The notes beneath the pieces are model-generated. The model saw only the letters and a list, made by a program, of their open reading frames with translations. It was not told the origin of the DNA and did no database searches. Shown piece after piece: positions 21,603 to 30,933 of a DNA stretch of 64,000 nt. This stretch comes from Actinomadura sp. NBRC 104412. Its GTDB lineage: Bacteria > Actinomycetota > Actinomycetes > Streptosporangiales > Streptosporangiaceae. The stretch covers positions 124,001 through 188,000 of the forward strand of contig NZ_BSTM01000006.1 of the NCBI RefSeq assembly GCF_030269515.1, in the 5' to 3' direction. Positions within the stretch are counted from its first letter, which is position 1. Each line of letters begins with the position of its first letter. The position numbers and the translations under genes were made by a program.

Positions 21603-22124
21603 ATGAGAACTCGGGCATGGGTGCTGTGCCTCATCGTTCCGTTGCTCGTCGGGCTCGCCGGGTGCGGTGGTGAGGATGACGGTGGCGGGGTGGCCAGCGC
21701 GGGCGGAACGGCGGCCAAGGCGTCGGTCCAGGCGTCGGCCTCGCTCAGGCCGGAGGACGCGCGGCTGAAGTTCGCGCAGTGCATGCGGGAGAACGGGATC
21801 GACATGCCCGACCCGCAGCCCGACCGGAACTTCCGGATGGAACTGCGACGCGAGGGCGACCGGCGGAAGCTCCAGGTAGCGCTGCAGAAGTGCCGCCATC
21901 TCCTGGAGGCCGCCGGGATGAACTTCAACCTGGACGACCCGGAGATCAGGGACGCGATGGTGAAGTTCGCGCAGTGCGCCCGCCGGAACGGCATCGACAT
22001 CCCCGACCCGAAGCCCGGCGAGGGGTTCGGGGGCCTGCTGGGCCGCGACCGCGCGAAGTTCGAGAAGGCGCGCCCGCTGTGCGGCCACCACCTCCAGGAC
22101 ATCCGGCGGAAGGTGGGCCGGTGA
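21603..22124 (+). CDS. Lipoprotein with duplicated FAQCxRxNGIDxPDP motif
   Basis: A 173-residue predicted lipoprotein: signal MRTRAWVLCLIVPLLVGLAG then Cys, a Gly/Ala-rich linker, and an internal duplication. KFAQCMRENGIDMPDPQP at about residues 57-74 recurs as KFAQCARRNGIDIPDPKP at about 119-136; each is followed downstream by a further Cys (QKCRHLL and PLCGHHL), so two disulfides are possible. It is first in an operon with a HlyD-like adaptor and a MacB-like exporter and overlaps the next gene by four bases. Start ATG 21603 has GGAGAGGA just before. Role unknown, probably an accessory of the exporter. Confidence 0.8.
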   Translation: MRTRAWVLCLIVPLLVGLAGCGGEDDGGGVASAGGTAAKASVQASASLRPEDARLKFAQCMRENGIDMPDPQPDRNFRMELRREGDRRKLQVALQKCRHLLEAAGMNFNLDDPEIRDAMVKFAQCARRNGIDIPDPKPGEGFGGLLGRDRAKFEKARPLCGHHLQDIRRKVGR

Positions 22125-23179
22125 GGCGGATGCTCGCGATCGGGGCGGCCGTGACGGTGGTCGCCGGGGGCGGCGCCGCGTTCGCCTTGATCGGGGACGA
22201 CGGTGACGCGCGGGCGCAGGGTGGGAACGTGGAGCTGTCGACGGCCGCCATCACCAAGGGGGACCTGGTCGACACGGAGAAGGTGGACGGCACCCTGACC
22301 TTCGAGGGGGAGCGGGACGTGTGGGTCGGCGCCTCCGGCGTGGTCACCTGGGCGCCGTCCCAAGGCGCCGTCATCGAACGCGGCGACCCCCTGGTGCGCG
22401 TACAGAACCGGCCCGTCACGCTGATGTACGGCGGGACGCCCATGTACCGGGCCATCGGGTCGGGCGTCTCGGACGGGGCGGACGTCAAGGCCCTGGAGTC
22501 CAACCTGAAGGCCCTCGGGTACGGGGGCGACCTGACGGTGGACGATGAGTTCACCGCCGCCACCGAGGCCGCCATTAGAGAGTGGCAGGACGACAGGGGC
22601 CTGGAGGAGACCGGGCGCGTGGACGACAAGCAGGTCGTGTTCCTGCCCGGCGCCGTGCGCGTGAAGACCGTCAAGGCCCCGGAGGGCAAACGGGTCGCCC
22701 CCGGGCAGCCGGTGATGACGGTGGCCGGGACGCGGCGGATCGTCCACATCGACCTGGACGCCGACAAGCAGGACATGGCGGTCAAGGGCGCCAGGGTGTC
22801 GGTCGAGCTGCCCGGCGGCAAGGTCGTCGCGGGCCGTATCGCGTCCGTGGGCACGGTCGCGGAGGAGACCGGCACCGAGCAGAACCCCAGGACCACGGTG
22901 GACGTGGAGATCACCCTCGACCGGAACGCCGACACCGGGCGGCTCGACCAGGCGCCGGTGACGGTGGAGCTGGAGAGCGAGCGGCGCGAGGGCGTCCTGT
23001 CCGTCCCGATCGAGGCGCTGCTGGGCCTGCGCGAGGGCGGCTTCGGCGTCGAGGTCGTCGAGGGCGCGGGCAGGCGGATCGTCCCGGTGACGACCGGCGC
23101 GTTCGGCGGCGGCCGTGTCGAGATCAGCGGGCCGGGCCTGGCCGCGGGCATGAAGGTCGGGGTGCCCGCCGGTGAGTGA
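22121..23179 (+). CDS. HlyD-like periplasmic adaptor with peptidoglycan-binding domain
   Basis: A 352-residue exported protein: N-terminal membrane anchor, a short barrel-like region, then a peptidoglycan-binding domain at about 120-170 (DGADVKALESNLKALGYGG, DDEFTAATEAAIREWQDDRGLEETGRVD), followed by lipoyl/barrel segments (APEGKRVAPGQPVMTVAG, VSVELPGG, VPIEALL) as in membrane-fusion proteins. It probably links the exporter to the cell wall. The GTG at 22121 overlaps the lipoprotein stop (GTGA), and its own stop overlaps the ATPase gene by eight bases, so the operon is tightly coupled. Confidence 0.88.
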   Translation: MRRMLAIGAAVTVVAGGGAAFALIGDDGDARAQGGNVELSTAAITKGDLVDTEKVDGTLTFEGERDVWVGASGVVTWAPSQGAVIERGDPLVRVQNRPVTLMYGGTPMYRAIGSGVSDGADVKALESNLKALGYGGDLTVDDEFTAATEAAIREWQDDRGLEETGRVDDKQVVFLPGAVRVKTVKAPEGKRVAPGQPVMTVAGTRRIVHIDLDADKQDMAVKGARVSVELPGGKVVAGRIASVGTVAEETGTEQNPRTTVDVEITLDRNADTGRLDQAPVTVELESERREGVLSVPIEALLGLREGGFGVEVVEGAGRRIVPVTTGAFGGGRVEISGPGLAAGMKVGVPAGE

Positions 23180-23879
23180 GCCGATCGTCGAGCTGGCCGG
23201 GGTCGCCAAGACGTACCCGGGCGGCGTGCGGGCGCTGCGCGGCGTGGACCTGGTGATCGGGCGCGGGGAGATGACCGCCATCGTGGGACCGTCCGGGTCG
23301 GGCAAGTCGACCCTGCTGCACCTGATCGGGACGCTGGACCGGCCCAGCGAGGGCACCGTCCGCATCGCCGGGTACGAGGTCGCCGAGCTGCCCGACCGGG
23401 AGCTGTCGGCGCTGCGCGCTAGGCACATCGGGTTCGTGTTCCAGCAGTTCCACCTCGCGGCCGGGGTGAGCGCGCTGGACAACGTCGCCGACGGCCTCCT
23501 CTACGGAGGGAACGGCGGTGCGCGCAACACCCTGCGGCAGCGTCGAGAGCGCGCCGCCGCCGCGCTCGAACGGGTCGGGCTCGGGCACCGCACCGGGCAC
23601 CGTCCCGACCAACTGTCGGGAGGCGAGCAACAGCGGGTCGCGGTGGCGCGGGCCGTGGTCGGCGAGCCGGACCTGCTGCTGGCCGACGAGCCGACCGGCA
23701 ACCTCGACACCGCGTCCGGGACCGAGGTGCTGGACCTGCTGCGCGACCTGCACGGCACCGGCACCACCGTCGCGATCATCACGCATGACACGGAGGTGGC
23801 GGCCGCCGCGCCGCGCCGTGTCCGGGTGCGGGACGGGCGGATCGTCGCCGACGAGCGGGCGGGGGTGACGGCCCGATGA
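23172..23879 (+). CDS. MacB/LolD-type ABC transporter ATP-binding protein
   Basis: A 235-residue ATPase with Walker [10 protein letters not shown] (about 40), the Q loop in FVFQQFHL, signature [14 protein letters not shown], Walker [13 protein letters not shown] and the switch His in IITHD. It powers the MacB-like permease encoded next, which uses mechanical cycling to move substrates outside the membrane instead of across it. Starts at GTG 23172 inside the end of the adaptor gene; overlaps the permease by four bases. Confidence 0.95.
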   Translation: MSEPIVELAGVAKTYPGGVRALRGVDLVIGRGEMTAIVGPSGSGKSTLLHLIGTLDRPSEGTVRIAGYEVAELPDRELSALRARHIGFVFQQFHLAAGVSALDNVADGLLYGGNGGARNTLRQRRERAAAALERVGLGHRTGHRPDQLSGGEQQRVAVARAVVGEPDLLLADEPTGNLDTASGTEVLDLLRDLHGTGTTVAIITHDTEVAAAAPRRVRVRDGRIVADERAGVTAR

Positions 23880-25093
23880 GCCGGGCGACGATGACGACGC
23901 CGCTGCCGCCGCTCGTCCCGGCGCGGCTGAGCGGGCGGGACGTGGTCCGCACGGGCCTCGGCGGATTGCGTGCCAGACCGGCCCGGGTGGTGCTGTCCGC
24001 GCTGGGCATCGCCATCGGGATCGCCACGATGGTCGCGGTCATCGGGATCTCCTCGTCCAGCAAGGAGGACCTGATGCGGCGGCTGGACCGGCTCGGCACC
24101 AACCTGCTGACGGCCAAGCCGGGCAGCACGCTGTTCGGCGAGGAGGCGCGGCTGCCGGAGTCGGCGCCCGCGATGGTCGCCAGGATCGGCCCGGTCACCG
24201 AGGTCGGCGCGCTCGGCACGATCGAGACGACCGTGCGCCGCACCGACCGGATCCCGGACGAGATCACGCATGGGATCTCCGTGCAGGCCGCCTCCACCGG
24301 GCTGCTCGCCACGCTGGACGTGCCGGTGCGGCACGGCGCCTGGCTGAACCCCGCCACCGCGCGCTACCCCGGCGTGGTGCTGGGCGCGGAGGCGGCGCGG
24401 CGGCTCGGCTTCGACCGGGCGGGCGGGCGCGTGTGGATCGGCGGCCGGTGGTTCACCGTGCTCGGCGTGCTCGGTCCCGCCGAGCTGGCCCCCGAGGTCG
24501 ACCGGTCCGCGCTGGTCGGCTGGGAGGCGGCCGGCACCTACCTCGGGTTCGACGGACATCCCACCACGGTGTACGAGCGGTCGGCCGACGACGCGGTGGA
24601 GGACGTCCGCGCCGTGCTGGGACGCACCATCAACCCGCAGAACCCCGAGGAGGTGGAGGTGAGCCGGCCATCGGACGCGCTGGAGGCCAGGGCGGCGGCA
24701 GCGGGCGCGTTCACCAACCTGCTGCTGGGGCTCGGCGCGGTCGCGCTGCTGGTCGGCGGGGTCGGCGTCGCCAACACGATGGTGATCTCCGTCCTGGAGC
24801 GGCGCCGGGAGATCGGGCTGCGCCGCTCGCTGGGCGCCACCCGCGGCCAGGTGCGCGTCCAGTTCCTGGCCGAGTCGCTGCTGCTGTCGGCGCTGGGCGG
24901 CGCGGCCGGGATCGTTCTCGGCACGGCGGTCACGGTGGCGTTCGCGCTGTACCGGGGGTGGCCGCCGGTCGTCCCGTTGTGGGCGCTCGGAGGCGCGCTC
25001 GCCGCGACGCTGGCGATCGGCACGATGGCCGGGCTCTACCCGGCGATGCGCGCGGCGCGGCTGGCGCCGACCGTGGCGCTGGCGAGCGTGTGA
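23876..25093 (+). CDS. MacB-like ABC transporter permease (FtsX family)
   Basis: A 405-residue protein with the MacB layout: first membrane helix ([21 protein letters not shown]), a large extracytoplasmic domain (about 60-265), then three helices with FtsX features ([42 protein letters not shown], and the final pair). Together with the preceding ATPase, adaptor and lipoprotein it forms a four-gene exporter operon. Such systems export peptides, antibiotics or lipoproteins, or sense cell-wall stress; the substrate here cannot be told. Confidence 0.93.
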   Translation: MSRATMTTPLPPLVPARLSGRDVVRTGLGGLRARPARVVLSALGIAIGIATMVAVIGISSSSKEDLMRRLDRLGTNLLTAKPGSTLFGEEARLPESAPAMVARIGPVTEVGALGTIETTVRRTDRIPDEITHGISVQAASTGLLATLDVPVRHGAWLNPATARYPGVVLGAEAARRLGFDRAGGRVWIGGRWFTVLGVLGPAELAPEVDRSALVGWEAAGTYLGFDGHPTTVYERSADDAVEDVRAVLGRTINPQNPEEVEVSRPSDALEARAAAAGAFTNLLLGLGAVALLVGGVGVANTMVISVLERRREIGLRRSLGATRGQVRVQFLAESLLLSALGGAAGIVLGTAVTVAFALYRGWPPVVPLWALGGALAATLAIGTMAGLYPAMRAARLAPTVALASV

Positions 25094-25277
25094 GACACCC
25101 GTATGAGGTGGGTCGTATGAGGTGCGCAGGGCCGGCCCCCTGTGCGGCCCTGTGCGCGGCGGCGCGGCGGCCGTGGCGGCCGTGGCGGCCGTGCGGCGGA
25201 CGCTGGCGATGATCTCAGGGACCGGTGCATGATTGATGCGGTCGAGGAGACCCGTCCCCGGGGAGGTTCCCGCCGCC

Positions 25278-25640
25278 ATGCCCGTCCCACGGCCGTTGCG
25301 CGACCGATGCCGGGAGTTCCTGGGCATCGAGAGGGAGATCCGTTACATCTTCCCCGCGATGACGTACGGGGGCGGTGCCGGGTTCATCTTCGTGGTGACC
25401 GACGAGCAGATCGCGGTGATCTCCACCGGGTCGCTCGGCGGGGCCAGGCCGCGCAGCGTGTGGGGCACCTACCCGCGGGGCACCAGGATCGGCCCGGTGG
25501 AGACGGGCAACGGCGCGTCCTTCGAGTTCGCGGGGGCGTTCTTCGAGGTGGACGACGAGTACGTGCCGGTCGTCAACGCCGCCGACACCGAGATCTTCGC
25601 CCGTGACAGCCTGCCCCGCGACCCCCTCCCCGATCTGTGA
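25278..25640 (+). CDS. Hypothetical protein, 120 residues
   Basis: I do not recognise a family with confidence. The protein is beta-rich after an N-terminal helix ([22 protein letters not shown]), with [16 protein letters not shown] resembling the strands of bacterial PH-like domains. I use the ATG at 25278, preceded by GGGGAGG; an upstream ATG at 25233 would add 15 residues. It overlaps the following TPR gene (GTGA), so both are translated together. A short run of (GGCCGTGGC) repeats precedes it at about 25168-25195. Confidence 0.7.
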   Translation: MPVPRPLRDRCREFLGIEREIRYIFPAMTYGGGAGFIFVVTDEQIAVISTGSLGGARPRSVWGTYPRGTRIGPVETGNGASFEFAGAFFEVDDEYVPVVNAADTEIFARDSLPRDPLPDL

Positions 25641-26005
25641 GCCGGCGGAATACGCGGGGGTCGCGGCCGGTTGCGCCGGGCATGGAGCAGCTTTTCGAGA
25701 CCTACGAGAGGGCCAGGCTGTACTTCGAGATGCGTGATCCCGCCGAGGCGGCGCGGATCCTGGAGCCGCTGGCCGAAGAGCAGCCCGGCAACCGCAGCGT
25801 GATCGAGCTGCTCGGCCGTGCCTACTTCCACTCCGCCCAGCTCTCGCGGGCGGAGGCGACGTTCCGCCGGCTGGTGGAGCTCGACCCGTGCAACGCCTGG
25901 GCGCACGAGGTGCTGGCCAGGACGCTGGAGCGGCAGAGCCGCGCCGACGAGGCCGCGCCCTTCCGCAAGCTGGCCCTGGCCATGGGAGGCAAGACCGCCT
26001 TCTGA
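25637..26005 (+). CDS. Small tetratricopeptide-repeat protein
   Basis: A 122-residue protein built of about two and a half TPR helices (FETYERARLYFEMRDPAEAARILEPLAEEQPGNRSVIELLGRAYF, HSAQLSRAEATFRRLVELDPCNAWAHEVLARTLERQ described here by position, residues 18-105). TPRs mediate protein-protein contacts. The GTG at 25637 overlaps the previous stop; an internal ATG at 25682 is the alternative and would give the form MEQLFETYERA seen in relatives. Partner unknown. It is convergent with ribonuclease D. Confidence 0.78.
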   Translation: MSRRNTRGSRPVAPGMEQLFETYERARLYFEMRDPAEAARILEPLAEEQPGNRSVIELLGRAYFHSAQLSRAEATFRRLVELDPCNAWAHEVLARTLERQSRADEAAPFRKLALAMGGKTAF

Positions 26006-26012
26006 ACGCGGC

Positions 26013-27503
26013 CTAGCGGTCGCCCTTGCACTCCACCCGTTGCAGCGCCTTCGCCAGGGGCTTGGCGACGAGACCGACCTGCCAGGCGCGCGCTCCAAGG
26101 GTGAGCAGCGCCGAGCGGATCGCCTCGGGGGTGCACTCCTCCGGCGGCGTCCACGCCAGCCTGCGGACGAAGTCCGGCTGCAACAGGTTCTCGCTGGGCA
26201 TCGTGTGCTCGTCGGCCAAGGCCGCCACCACGGCACGGGCCGCGGTCAGGCGCTTGGCCGCCTCGGGGTCGCGCTCGGCCCACCGGTGCGCGGGGGGCGG
26301 CCCGTCACCGGGCAGATTGGCCTCGGGCAACGCCCGATCGGGCAGCGCCCGAGCCCGGGACACCGCCCGCAACCAGGCCGACTGGTGACGGCGGGCGCCG
26401 CGATTGCGCAGCGCGGGGAGGGCTTGCAGCTCGGCCGTGTTCTTCGGCGTGTTCAGGGCCAGCTCGACGATCGCGGCGTCCTGGAGGACCCGTCCAGGGG
26501 ACAGGTCCCGCTCCTGGGCGATCCTGTCGCGGGTCTCCCACACCTCGCGGACGACCGCCAGCGCCCGGCGGTTGCGCACGCGGTGGATGCCGGACGTGCG
26601 GCGCCACGGGTCGGGACGGGGGGCGCGCGGCGGCGTGGCCAGGATCGCCGCGAACTCCTCCAACGCCCACTCCAGCTTGCCCGCCGCGCGCAGCCGGGCG
26701 TCCAGCTCGTCGCGCAGCTCCACCAGCAACTCGACGTCCAGCGCCGCGTACCGCAGCCAGTCCTCCGGCAGCGGCCGGGTGGACCAGTCGGCCGCCGAGT
26801 GCCCCTTCTCCAGCACGAAGCCGAGGATGTTCTCCACCATCGAGCCCAACCCCACCCGGGGGTAGCCGAGCAGCCGTCCCGCCAGCTCGGTGTCGAACAG
26901 CCGCCGCGGCACCAGGCCGACCTCCGCCAGGCAGGGCAGGTCCTGGTTGGCGGCGTGCAGCACCATCTCGGCGTCTTCGAGCGCCGCGTCCAGCCCGGAC
27001 AGGTCGGGCAGCGCGATCGGGTCGATCAGCGCGGTGCCGGCGCTGGCCCGGCGCAGCTGGATCAGGTAGGCGCGCTGCCCGTAGCGGTAGCCGGACGCCC
27101 GCTCGGCGTCCACCGCGACCGGGCCTGAACCGGCGGCGAACGCCTCGATGACACGTTCCAACCCCGGGACGTCGACGATCACCGGCGGGACGCCCTCACG
27201 CGGTTCGAGCAGCGGAACGGCGGCGGGCCTCCCCGGCTCGGCGCTCGCCCCGGCGGCCTTGGCGGCCTCGTCCGCCCCGGCGGCCGTCGCCTCGCGCACC
27301 GCCTGGGACGCGGGGGCCGCAGGGGTCGCGGGGGTCGCGGGGGCCGCGGGGGCCGCCATGGACGGGGCTGTCGGGGTGGTCGGGGCGGGCGTCGCCTTGG
27401 GGCGGGCGGGTCCCTGCGGTGCCGAAGGGGATTCCCGGTCTGAGGTCTGGCCGTTCCCGGCGGGGTCGATGGACTGGTCTGTCGTGGCGTACTCCTCGGA
27501 CAT
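26013..27503 (-). CDS. rnd: Ribonuclease D-like 3'-5' exonuclease with HRDC domain
   Basis: Cytosolic exonuclease that trims tRNA and other RNA 3' ends. The 496-residue protein has an Ala/Pro-rich, low-complexity N-terminal extension (to about residue 100), then the DEDD exonuclease core (VAVDAERASGY with Asp and Glu, HAANQDLPCL, and YAALDVELL with Tyr and Asp), then an HRDC domain (RALAVVREVWETRDRIAQERD). I start at ATG 27503; an upstream frame start at 27584 gives an unlikely basic leader. Next to DUF3000 and hemE, an order shared by many actinobacteria. Confidence 0.92.
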   Translation of the reverse strand: MSEEYATTDQSIDPAGNGQTSDRESPSAPQGPARPKATPAPTTPTAPSMAAPAAPATPATPAAPASQAVREATAAGADEAAKAAGASAEPGRPAAVPLLEPREGVPPVIVDVPGLERVIEAFAAGSGPVAVDAERASGYRYGQRAYLIQLRRASAGTALIDPIALPDLSGLDAALEDAEMVLHAANQDLPCLAEVGLVPRRLFDTELAGRLLGYPRVGLGSMVENILGFVLEKGHSAADWSTRPLPEDWLRYAALDVELLVELRDELDARLRAAGKLEWALEEFAAILATPPRAPRPDPWRRTSGIHRVRNRRALAVVREVWETRDRIAQERDLSPGRVLQDAAIVELALNTPKNTAELQALPALRNRGARRHQSAWLRAVSRARALPDRALPEANLPGDGPPPAHRWAERDPEAAKRLTAARAVVAALADEHTMPSENLLQPDFVRRLAWTPPEECTPEAIRSALLTLGARAWQVGLVAKPLAKALQRVECKGDR

Positions 27504-27602
27504 CACGGCGGGCCTGCCGGCCCGCGGACGAGACGGCCGCCGGCACCCTCCGGCCGCCTCGGTCTCCGGCGCTGTGCTTCCCACGCTCCTACCGTACGTG
27601 CC

Positions 27603-28244
27603 TCAGGGCGCGCCGCCGCCGGGACGGTCGGGCAGCGCGGTGACGCCCGTGGGCGGCAGGCCCGCCGTGGTGCACATGACCTCGCACCAGGCGGCGATGT
27701 GGCCCGCCAGGTCGTCGCTCGTGGGGGACCAGGAGGCGCGCAGCTCCAGCTCGGTGGTGGACGGCTCGCCGGCCTTGTCGCCGAAGCTCTCGGAGACGGC
27801 GCGGGTGACCGTGCCGGACTCGCCCGAGTAGCCGGCGGGCTGGAGGGCCTCCAGCAGCCAGTCCCACGCCACCGAGCCGATCAGCTCGTCCGCGGCGATC
27901 TCCGGCTCCAGGTCGGCCCGGATGTAGGCCACGATCCGGAAGCCGCCGCTCCACTCGGCGCGGCCGTCGGGGTCGTAGAGGACGATCAGGCGGCCCATCG
28001 CGACCTCGGTGTCGTCCTCGCGGTAGACGCTGCCGGAGATGGCCGCGGCGTACGGCGCCAGGCGCTGCGGGGCGGGCATCTCCTCAAGGTCGAGCTCGGG
28101 CCGTAGCGGGGGTCCTTCGAGGAACGACGTGAGCGTGTCGAGGGCGCGCTGGAACGGGGCGGGCATGACGGGCGGCGGAGAGGCCGATGCGGAGGCCGAC
28201 GCCGCCGGGTCGTCCTGGGGCGGGGTCTGCGCCGCGGGGCTCAT
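27603..28244 (-). CDS. DUF3000 domain protein
   Basis: An actinobacteria-specific family of unknown function. The 213-residue sequence shows its core (FQRALDTLTSF, LRPELDLEEMPAPQRLAPYAAAISGSV, GRLIVLYDPDGRAEWSGGFRIVAYIRADLEPEIAADELIGSVAWDWL, described by residues 28-150) and an acidic/Ala-rich N terminus. Family members are almost always next to ribonuclease D and hemE, as here, which suggests a conserved but unknown link. The start is uncertain: ATG 28244 has no good ribosome site, and an ATG 26 codons later is an alternative. Confidence 0.88.
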   Translation of the reverse strand: MSPAAQTPPQDDPAASASASASPPPVMPAPFQRALDTLTSFLEGPPLRPELDLEEMPAPQRLAPYAAAISGSVYREDDTEVAMGRLIVLYDPDGRAEWSGGFRIVAYIRADLEPEIAADELIGSVAWDWLLEALQPAGYSGESGTVTRAVSESFGDKAGEPSTTELELRASWSPTSDDLAGHIAAWCEVMCTTAGLPPTGVTALPDRPGGGAP

Positions 28245-28380
28245 GACAGGACCGGCCGGTGTGCGGGCGCGCACCACCGGCACACGGTGGGCGCAGGCGG
28301 GGCCTGGACTGGGGGCGGTCGATGCCGTCGGTGGGGAAGGTGGCACAGCACAGGTGGTTTCGATTCGGGAGCCGGGCCGG

Positions 28381-28614
28381 TCAGGCCACGGCCCGCTGGG
28401 ACACGGCCCGCTCGGGCCGGGGGGCGCCGGATGCCGTGGGACGCGCGCTCGCCGCCACCGTCACCGGAACCGGCGGCGGCGCGTTCAGCGGAAGCCCGAC
28501 CAGGATGGCCGCGCCGCACGCCACGCAGGCCCGTTCGGGACAGTCGGAACCATGCCCGTCCGGACACGGCGGCCGCTCGACATCGCGCTCGTCGCCGCAG
28601 GTGGAACAGTACAA
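28381..28614 (-). CDS. Cys-rich small zinc-binding-type protein (77 residues)
   Basis: A short gene starting with TTG at 28614, six bases after a very good ribosome site (GAGGGAGG). The product has paired cysteines at 3/6, 17, 25 and 30/33 (CSTCGDE, PPCPDGHGSDCPERACVACG), consistent with one or two zinc sites, then a Pro/Ala-rich tail. Similar small proteins with a PPCPDGHG-like segment occur in other actinobacteria as far as I recall. It lies between DUF3000 and hemE on the minus strand. Function unknown; the Cys pattern and ribosome site make it real. Confidence 0.75.
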   Translation of the reverse strand: MYCSTCGDERDVERPPCPDGHGSDCPERACVACGAAILVGLPLNAPPPVPVTVAASARPTASGAPRPERAVSQRAVA

Positions 28615-28812
28615 GGGGGACCTCCCTCGGCTATGACACGGATCACGTTCGCATGAGCGGCCGACAGAATGCGGGACTTCGCTCGGCGTGTCCGGAACTT
28701 CGCGCGTGCGTTCGAGCCGGGGCCGCCGACAGAGCCGCGGCCGGAGGCCGGTGCGGAGGGTCGTGCGGAGGGTCGGTGCGGATCGGTGTGGTGCCCGTGG
28801 GACCATCGACGG

Positions 28813-29856
28813 GTGGTTGTCAACGGTGATGCCCGGCACGGGGCCTTCCTGAAGGCGTGCCGCCGTGAGCCGGTCCCGCACACCCCGGTGTGGTTCATGC
28901 GGCAGGCCGGCCGGTCGCTGCCCGAGTACCTGAAGGCGCGGGAGGGCGTGGCGATGCTGGAGGCGTGCGCCCGTCCCGACCTCATCGTGGAGATCACGAT
29001 GCAGCCGGTGCGCCGGTACGCGGTGGACGCGGCGATCTTCTTCAGCGACATCATGGTGCCGCTCAAGGCGATCGGGGTGGACCTGGAGATCGCGCCGGGC
29101 GTCGGCCCGGTGATCGCCGACCCGATCCGCGACGCGGCGGGCGCGGCCCGGCTGCGGCCCCTGGTGCCCGAGGACGTCCCCTACGTGAGCGAGGCCGTGC
29201 GCGGGCTGGTCGGGGAGCTGCGCGGCACGCCCCTGATCGGGTTCGCCGGTGGCCCGTTCACGCTCGCCTCGTATCTGATCGAGGGAGGCCCGTCCAAGAA
29301 CCACGACCGGACGAAGGCCATGATGTACGGCGAGCCGGCGCTGTGGGCCGAGCTGATGGGCCGGCTGGCCGACATCACGATCGCGTTCCTGAAGGTGCAG
29401 GTGACCGCGGGCGCGAGCGCGGTGCAGGTGTTCGACTCCTGGGTGGGCGCGGTCGCTCCCGAGGACTACCGCGCCTCGGTGCTGCCCCATACCTCGCGGA
29501 TCTTCGCGGAGATCGAGGCGCTGGGCGTCCCCAGGATCCATTTCGGCGTCGGCACGGGGGAACTGCTCGGCCTGATGGGCGAGGCCGGGGCGGACGTGGT
29601 GGGCGTCGACTGGCGGGTCCCGCTGGACGAGGCGGCCCGCAGGGTGGGGCCCGGCAAGGCGCTGCAAGGCAATCTGGACCCGGCGATCCTGTTCGCCCCT
29701 TGGGACGTGGTGGAACGCCGGGCCAAGGACGTGCTGGCACGGGGCCGCGCGGCCGAGGGGCACGTGTTCAACCTCGGCCATGGCGTGCTGCCGTCCACCG
29801 ACCCCGATGTGCTGGCCCGCCTCGCGGACCTCGTCCACGAGGCGAGCGCGCGCTAG
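28813..29856 (+). CDS. hemE: Uroporphyrinogen decarboxylase
   Basis: Decarboxylates uroporphyrinogen III to coproporphyrinogen III in haem synthesis. The 347-residue protein carries the N-terminal signature [15 protein letters not shown] with its substrate-binding Arg, the [16 protein letters not shown] motif with catalytic Asp, [17 protein letters not shown], and the C-terminal [15 protein letters not shown] start at GTG 28813, giving the short leader expected of the family; earlier in-frame starts would add an Arg/Pro-rich extension. hemY and chdC lie 1-3 kb downstream, so the coproporphyrin-dependent haem genes are clustered, though not one operon. Confidence 0.95.
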   Translation: MVVNGDARHGAFLKACRREPVPHTPVWFMRQAGRSLPEYLKAREGVAMLEACARPDLIVEITMQPVRRYAVDAAIFFSDIMVPLKAIGVDLEIAPGVGPVIADPIRDAAGAARLRPLVPEDVPYVSEAVRGLVGELRGTPLIGFAGGPFTLASYLIEGGPSKNHDRTKAMMYGEPALWAELMGRLADITIAFLKVQVTAGASAVQVFDSWVGAVAPEDYRASVLPHTSRIFAEIEALGVPRIHFGVGTGELLGLMGEAGADVVGVDWRVPLDEAARRVGPGKALQGNLDPAILFAPWDVVERRAKDVLARGRAAEGHVFNLGHGVLPSTDPDVLARLADLVHEASAR

Positions 29857-29890
29857 CCCCGTGGACGACGGCCGGCTCCTTCTTCGACGG

Positions 29891-30787
29891 CTACTTGGGC
29901 GGCAGGCCGGTGGTGGAGCCGATCGGCCTGCGTGAGCGCAGCCTCCGCCACACCAGATGGGCGGGGAACGCGAAGAGCGCCGCGAGGGCCAGGAACGGCA
30001 ACAGCCATCCGACGACGACCGCCACGGCGGACAGGAAGGCGGTGAAGGCCGCCCAGCCGTCCTTGAGGCCGCCGACGAAGCCGCCCTCGTCCTTCTCCGG
30101 TGGCGCGGCCGATCTGGGCGGCGTGGTGAGGACGACCGTCGTGGTCGCGTAGCTGGTGCTGTGCTGAAGCGCCCTCTGCCGCGCCTGTAGCGCCTCCAGC
30201 TCGGCCTGCCGCTCGGTGATCTCCTCCTGCACGTTGATGATCTCCTGGACCGTGGTGGTGCGGTCGAGCAGCCTGCGGAAGGACGCCAGGACGGCCTCCG
30301 CCGACTTCACCCTGCTGTCGACGTCGGCGACCTCGCGTGCGACGTCCTCGGTGTTCTGGGTCAGCGACAGCCTGGTGCCGAGCCGGCTCAGGTCGTTGAG
30401 GACGGTCGCGTGGCGGTCCGAGGGGATCTTGAGGGTGATGGTGGTCTCGCTGCCCGCGGCCGACGACTCGTTCTGGACGTAGCCGCCCGCGGCGAGCGTG
30501 AGCTGCTTGGCCTTGGCCGTGGCCTGGTCGACGTTGGGCGTGCTCACGCGGAGCTTGGCCGTGTAGACGATGAACTGCTTGGTCTGTGGCTCCGGGGCGC
30601 CCTGCCGGTTGTTGGAGCCCCCGGTTCCGCGGTCGGCCGACCGACCGGCCTGTCCGCCCTGGAGCTCCCGGGCCGCGCTGTTCGCGGCGTCGCTGCCGCC
30701 GCCCCCGCCGCAGGCGGCCAGGGAACCGGCCAGCAGCAGGACGGCGAGCACGCACGTGGCGTGTCTGACGGGTCTGACGATCCGCAT
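29891..30787 (-). CDS. DUF4349 lipoprotein
   Basis: A 298-residue envelope protein: lipoprotein signal (AVLLLAGSLAACGG), Gly/Ser linker, then the DUF4349 core with a coiled-coil segment (VADVDSRVKSAEAVLASFRRLL, TTTVQEIINVQEEITERQAELEALQARQRAL, about residues 150-205) and a C-terminal membrane helix (VAVVVGWLLPFLALAALFAFP) with a basic tail. The topology is therefore lipid-anchored at one end and membrane-spanning at the other. Function unknown. Convergent with hemE and divergent from hemY. Confidence 0.88.
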   Translation of the reverse strand: MRIVRPVRHATCVLAVLLLAGSLAACGGGGGSDAANSAARELQGGQAGRSADRGTGGSNNRQGAPEPQTKQFIVYTAKLRVSTPNVDQATAKAKQLTLAAGGYVQNESSAAGSETTITLKIPSDRHATVLNDLSRLGTRLSLTQNTEDVAREVADVDSRVKSAEAVLASFRRLLDRTTTVQEIINVQEEITERQAELEALQARQRALQHSTSYATTTVVLTTPPRSAAPPEKDEGGFVGGLKDGWAAFTAFLSAVAVVVGWLLPFLALAALFAFPAHLVWRRLRSRRPIGSTTGLPPK

Positions 30788-30933
30788 GGCGGTCTGACGG
30801 CGTGATCCCGGTCACCGTTCCGGCGGGCGTGTCGCGATACGGGCACGATGAGGCCGCGCGGAGGTCACGCCGTGCCCGGCCGTACGGGTGGGGTGATGAC
30901 GGGTTCCGGGGAGGTATCTGGAATCTTGGAGGC

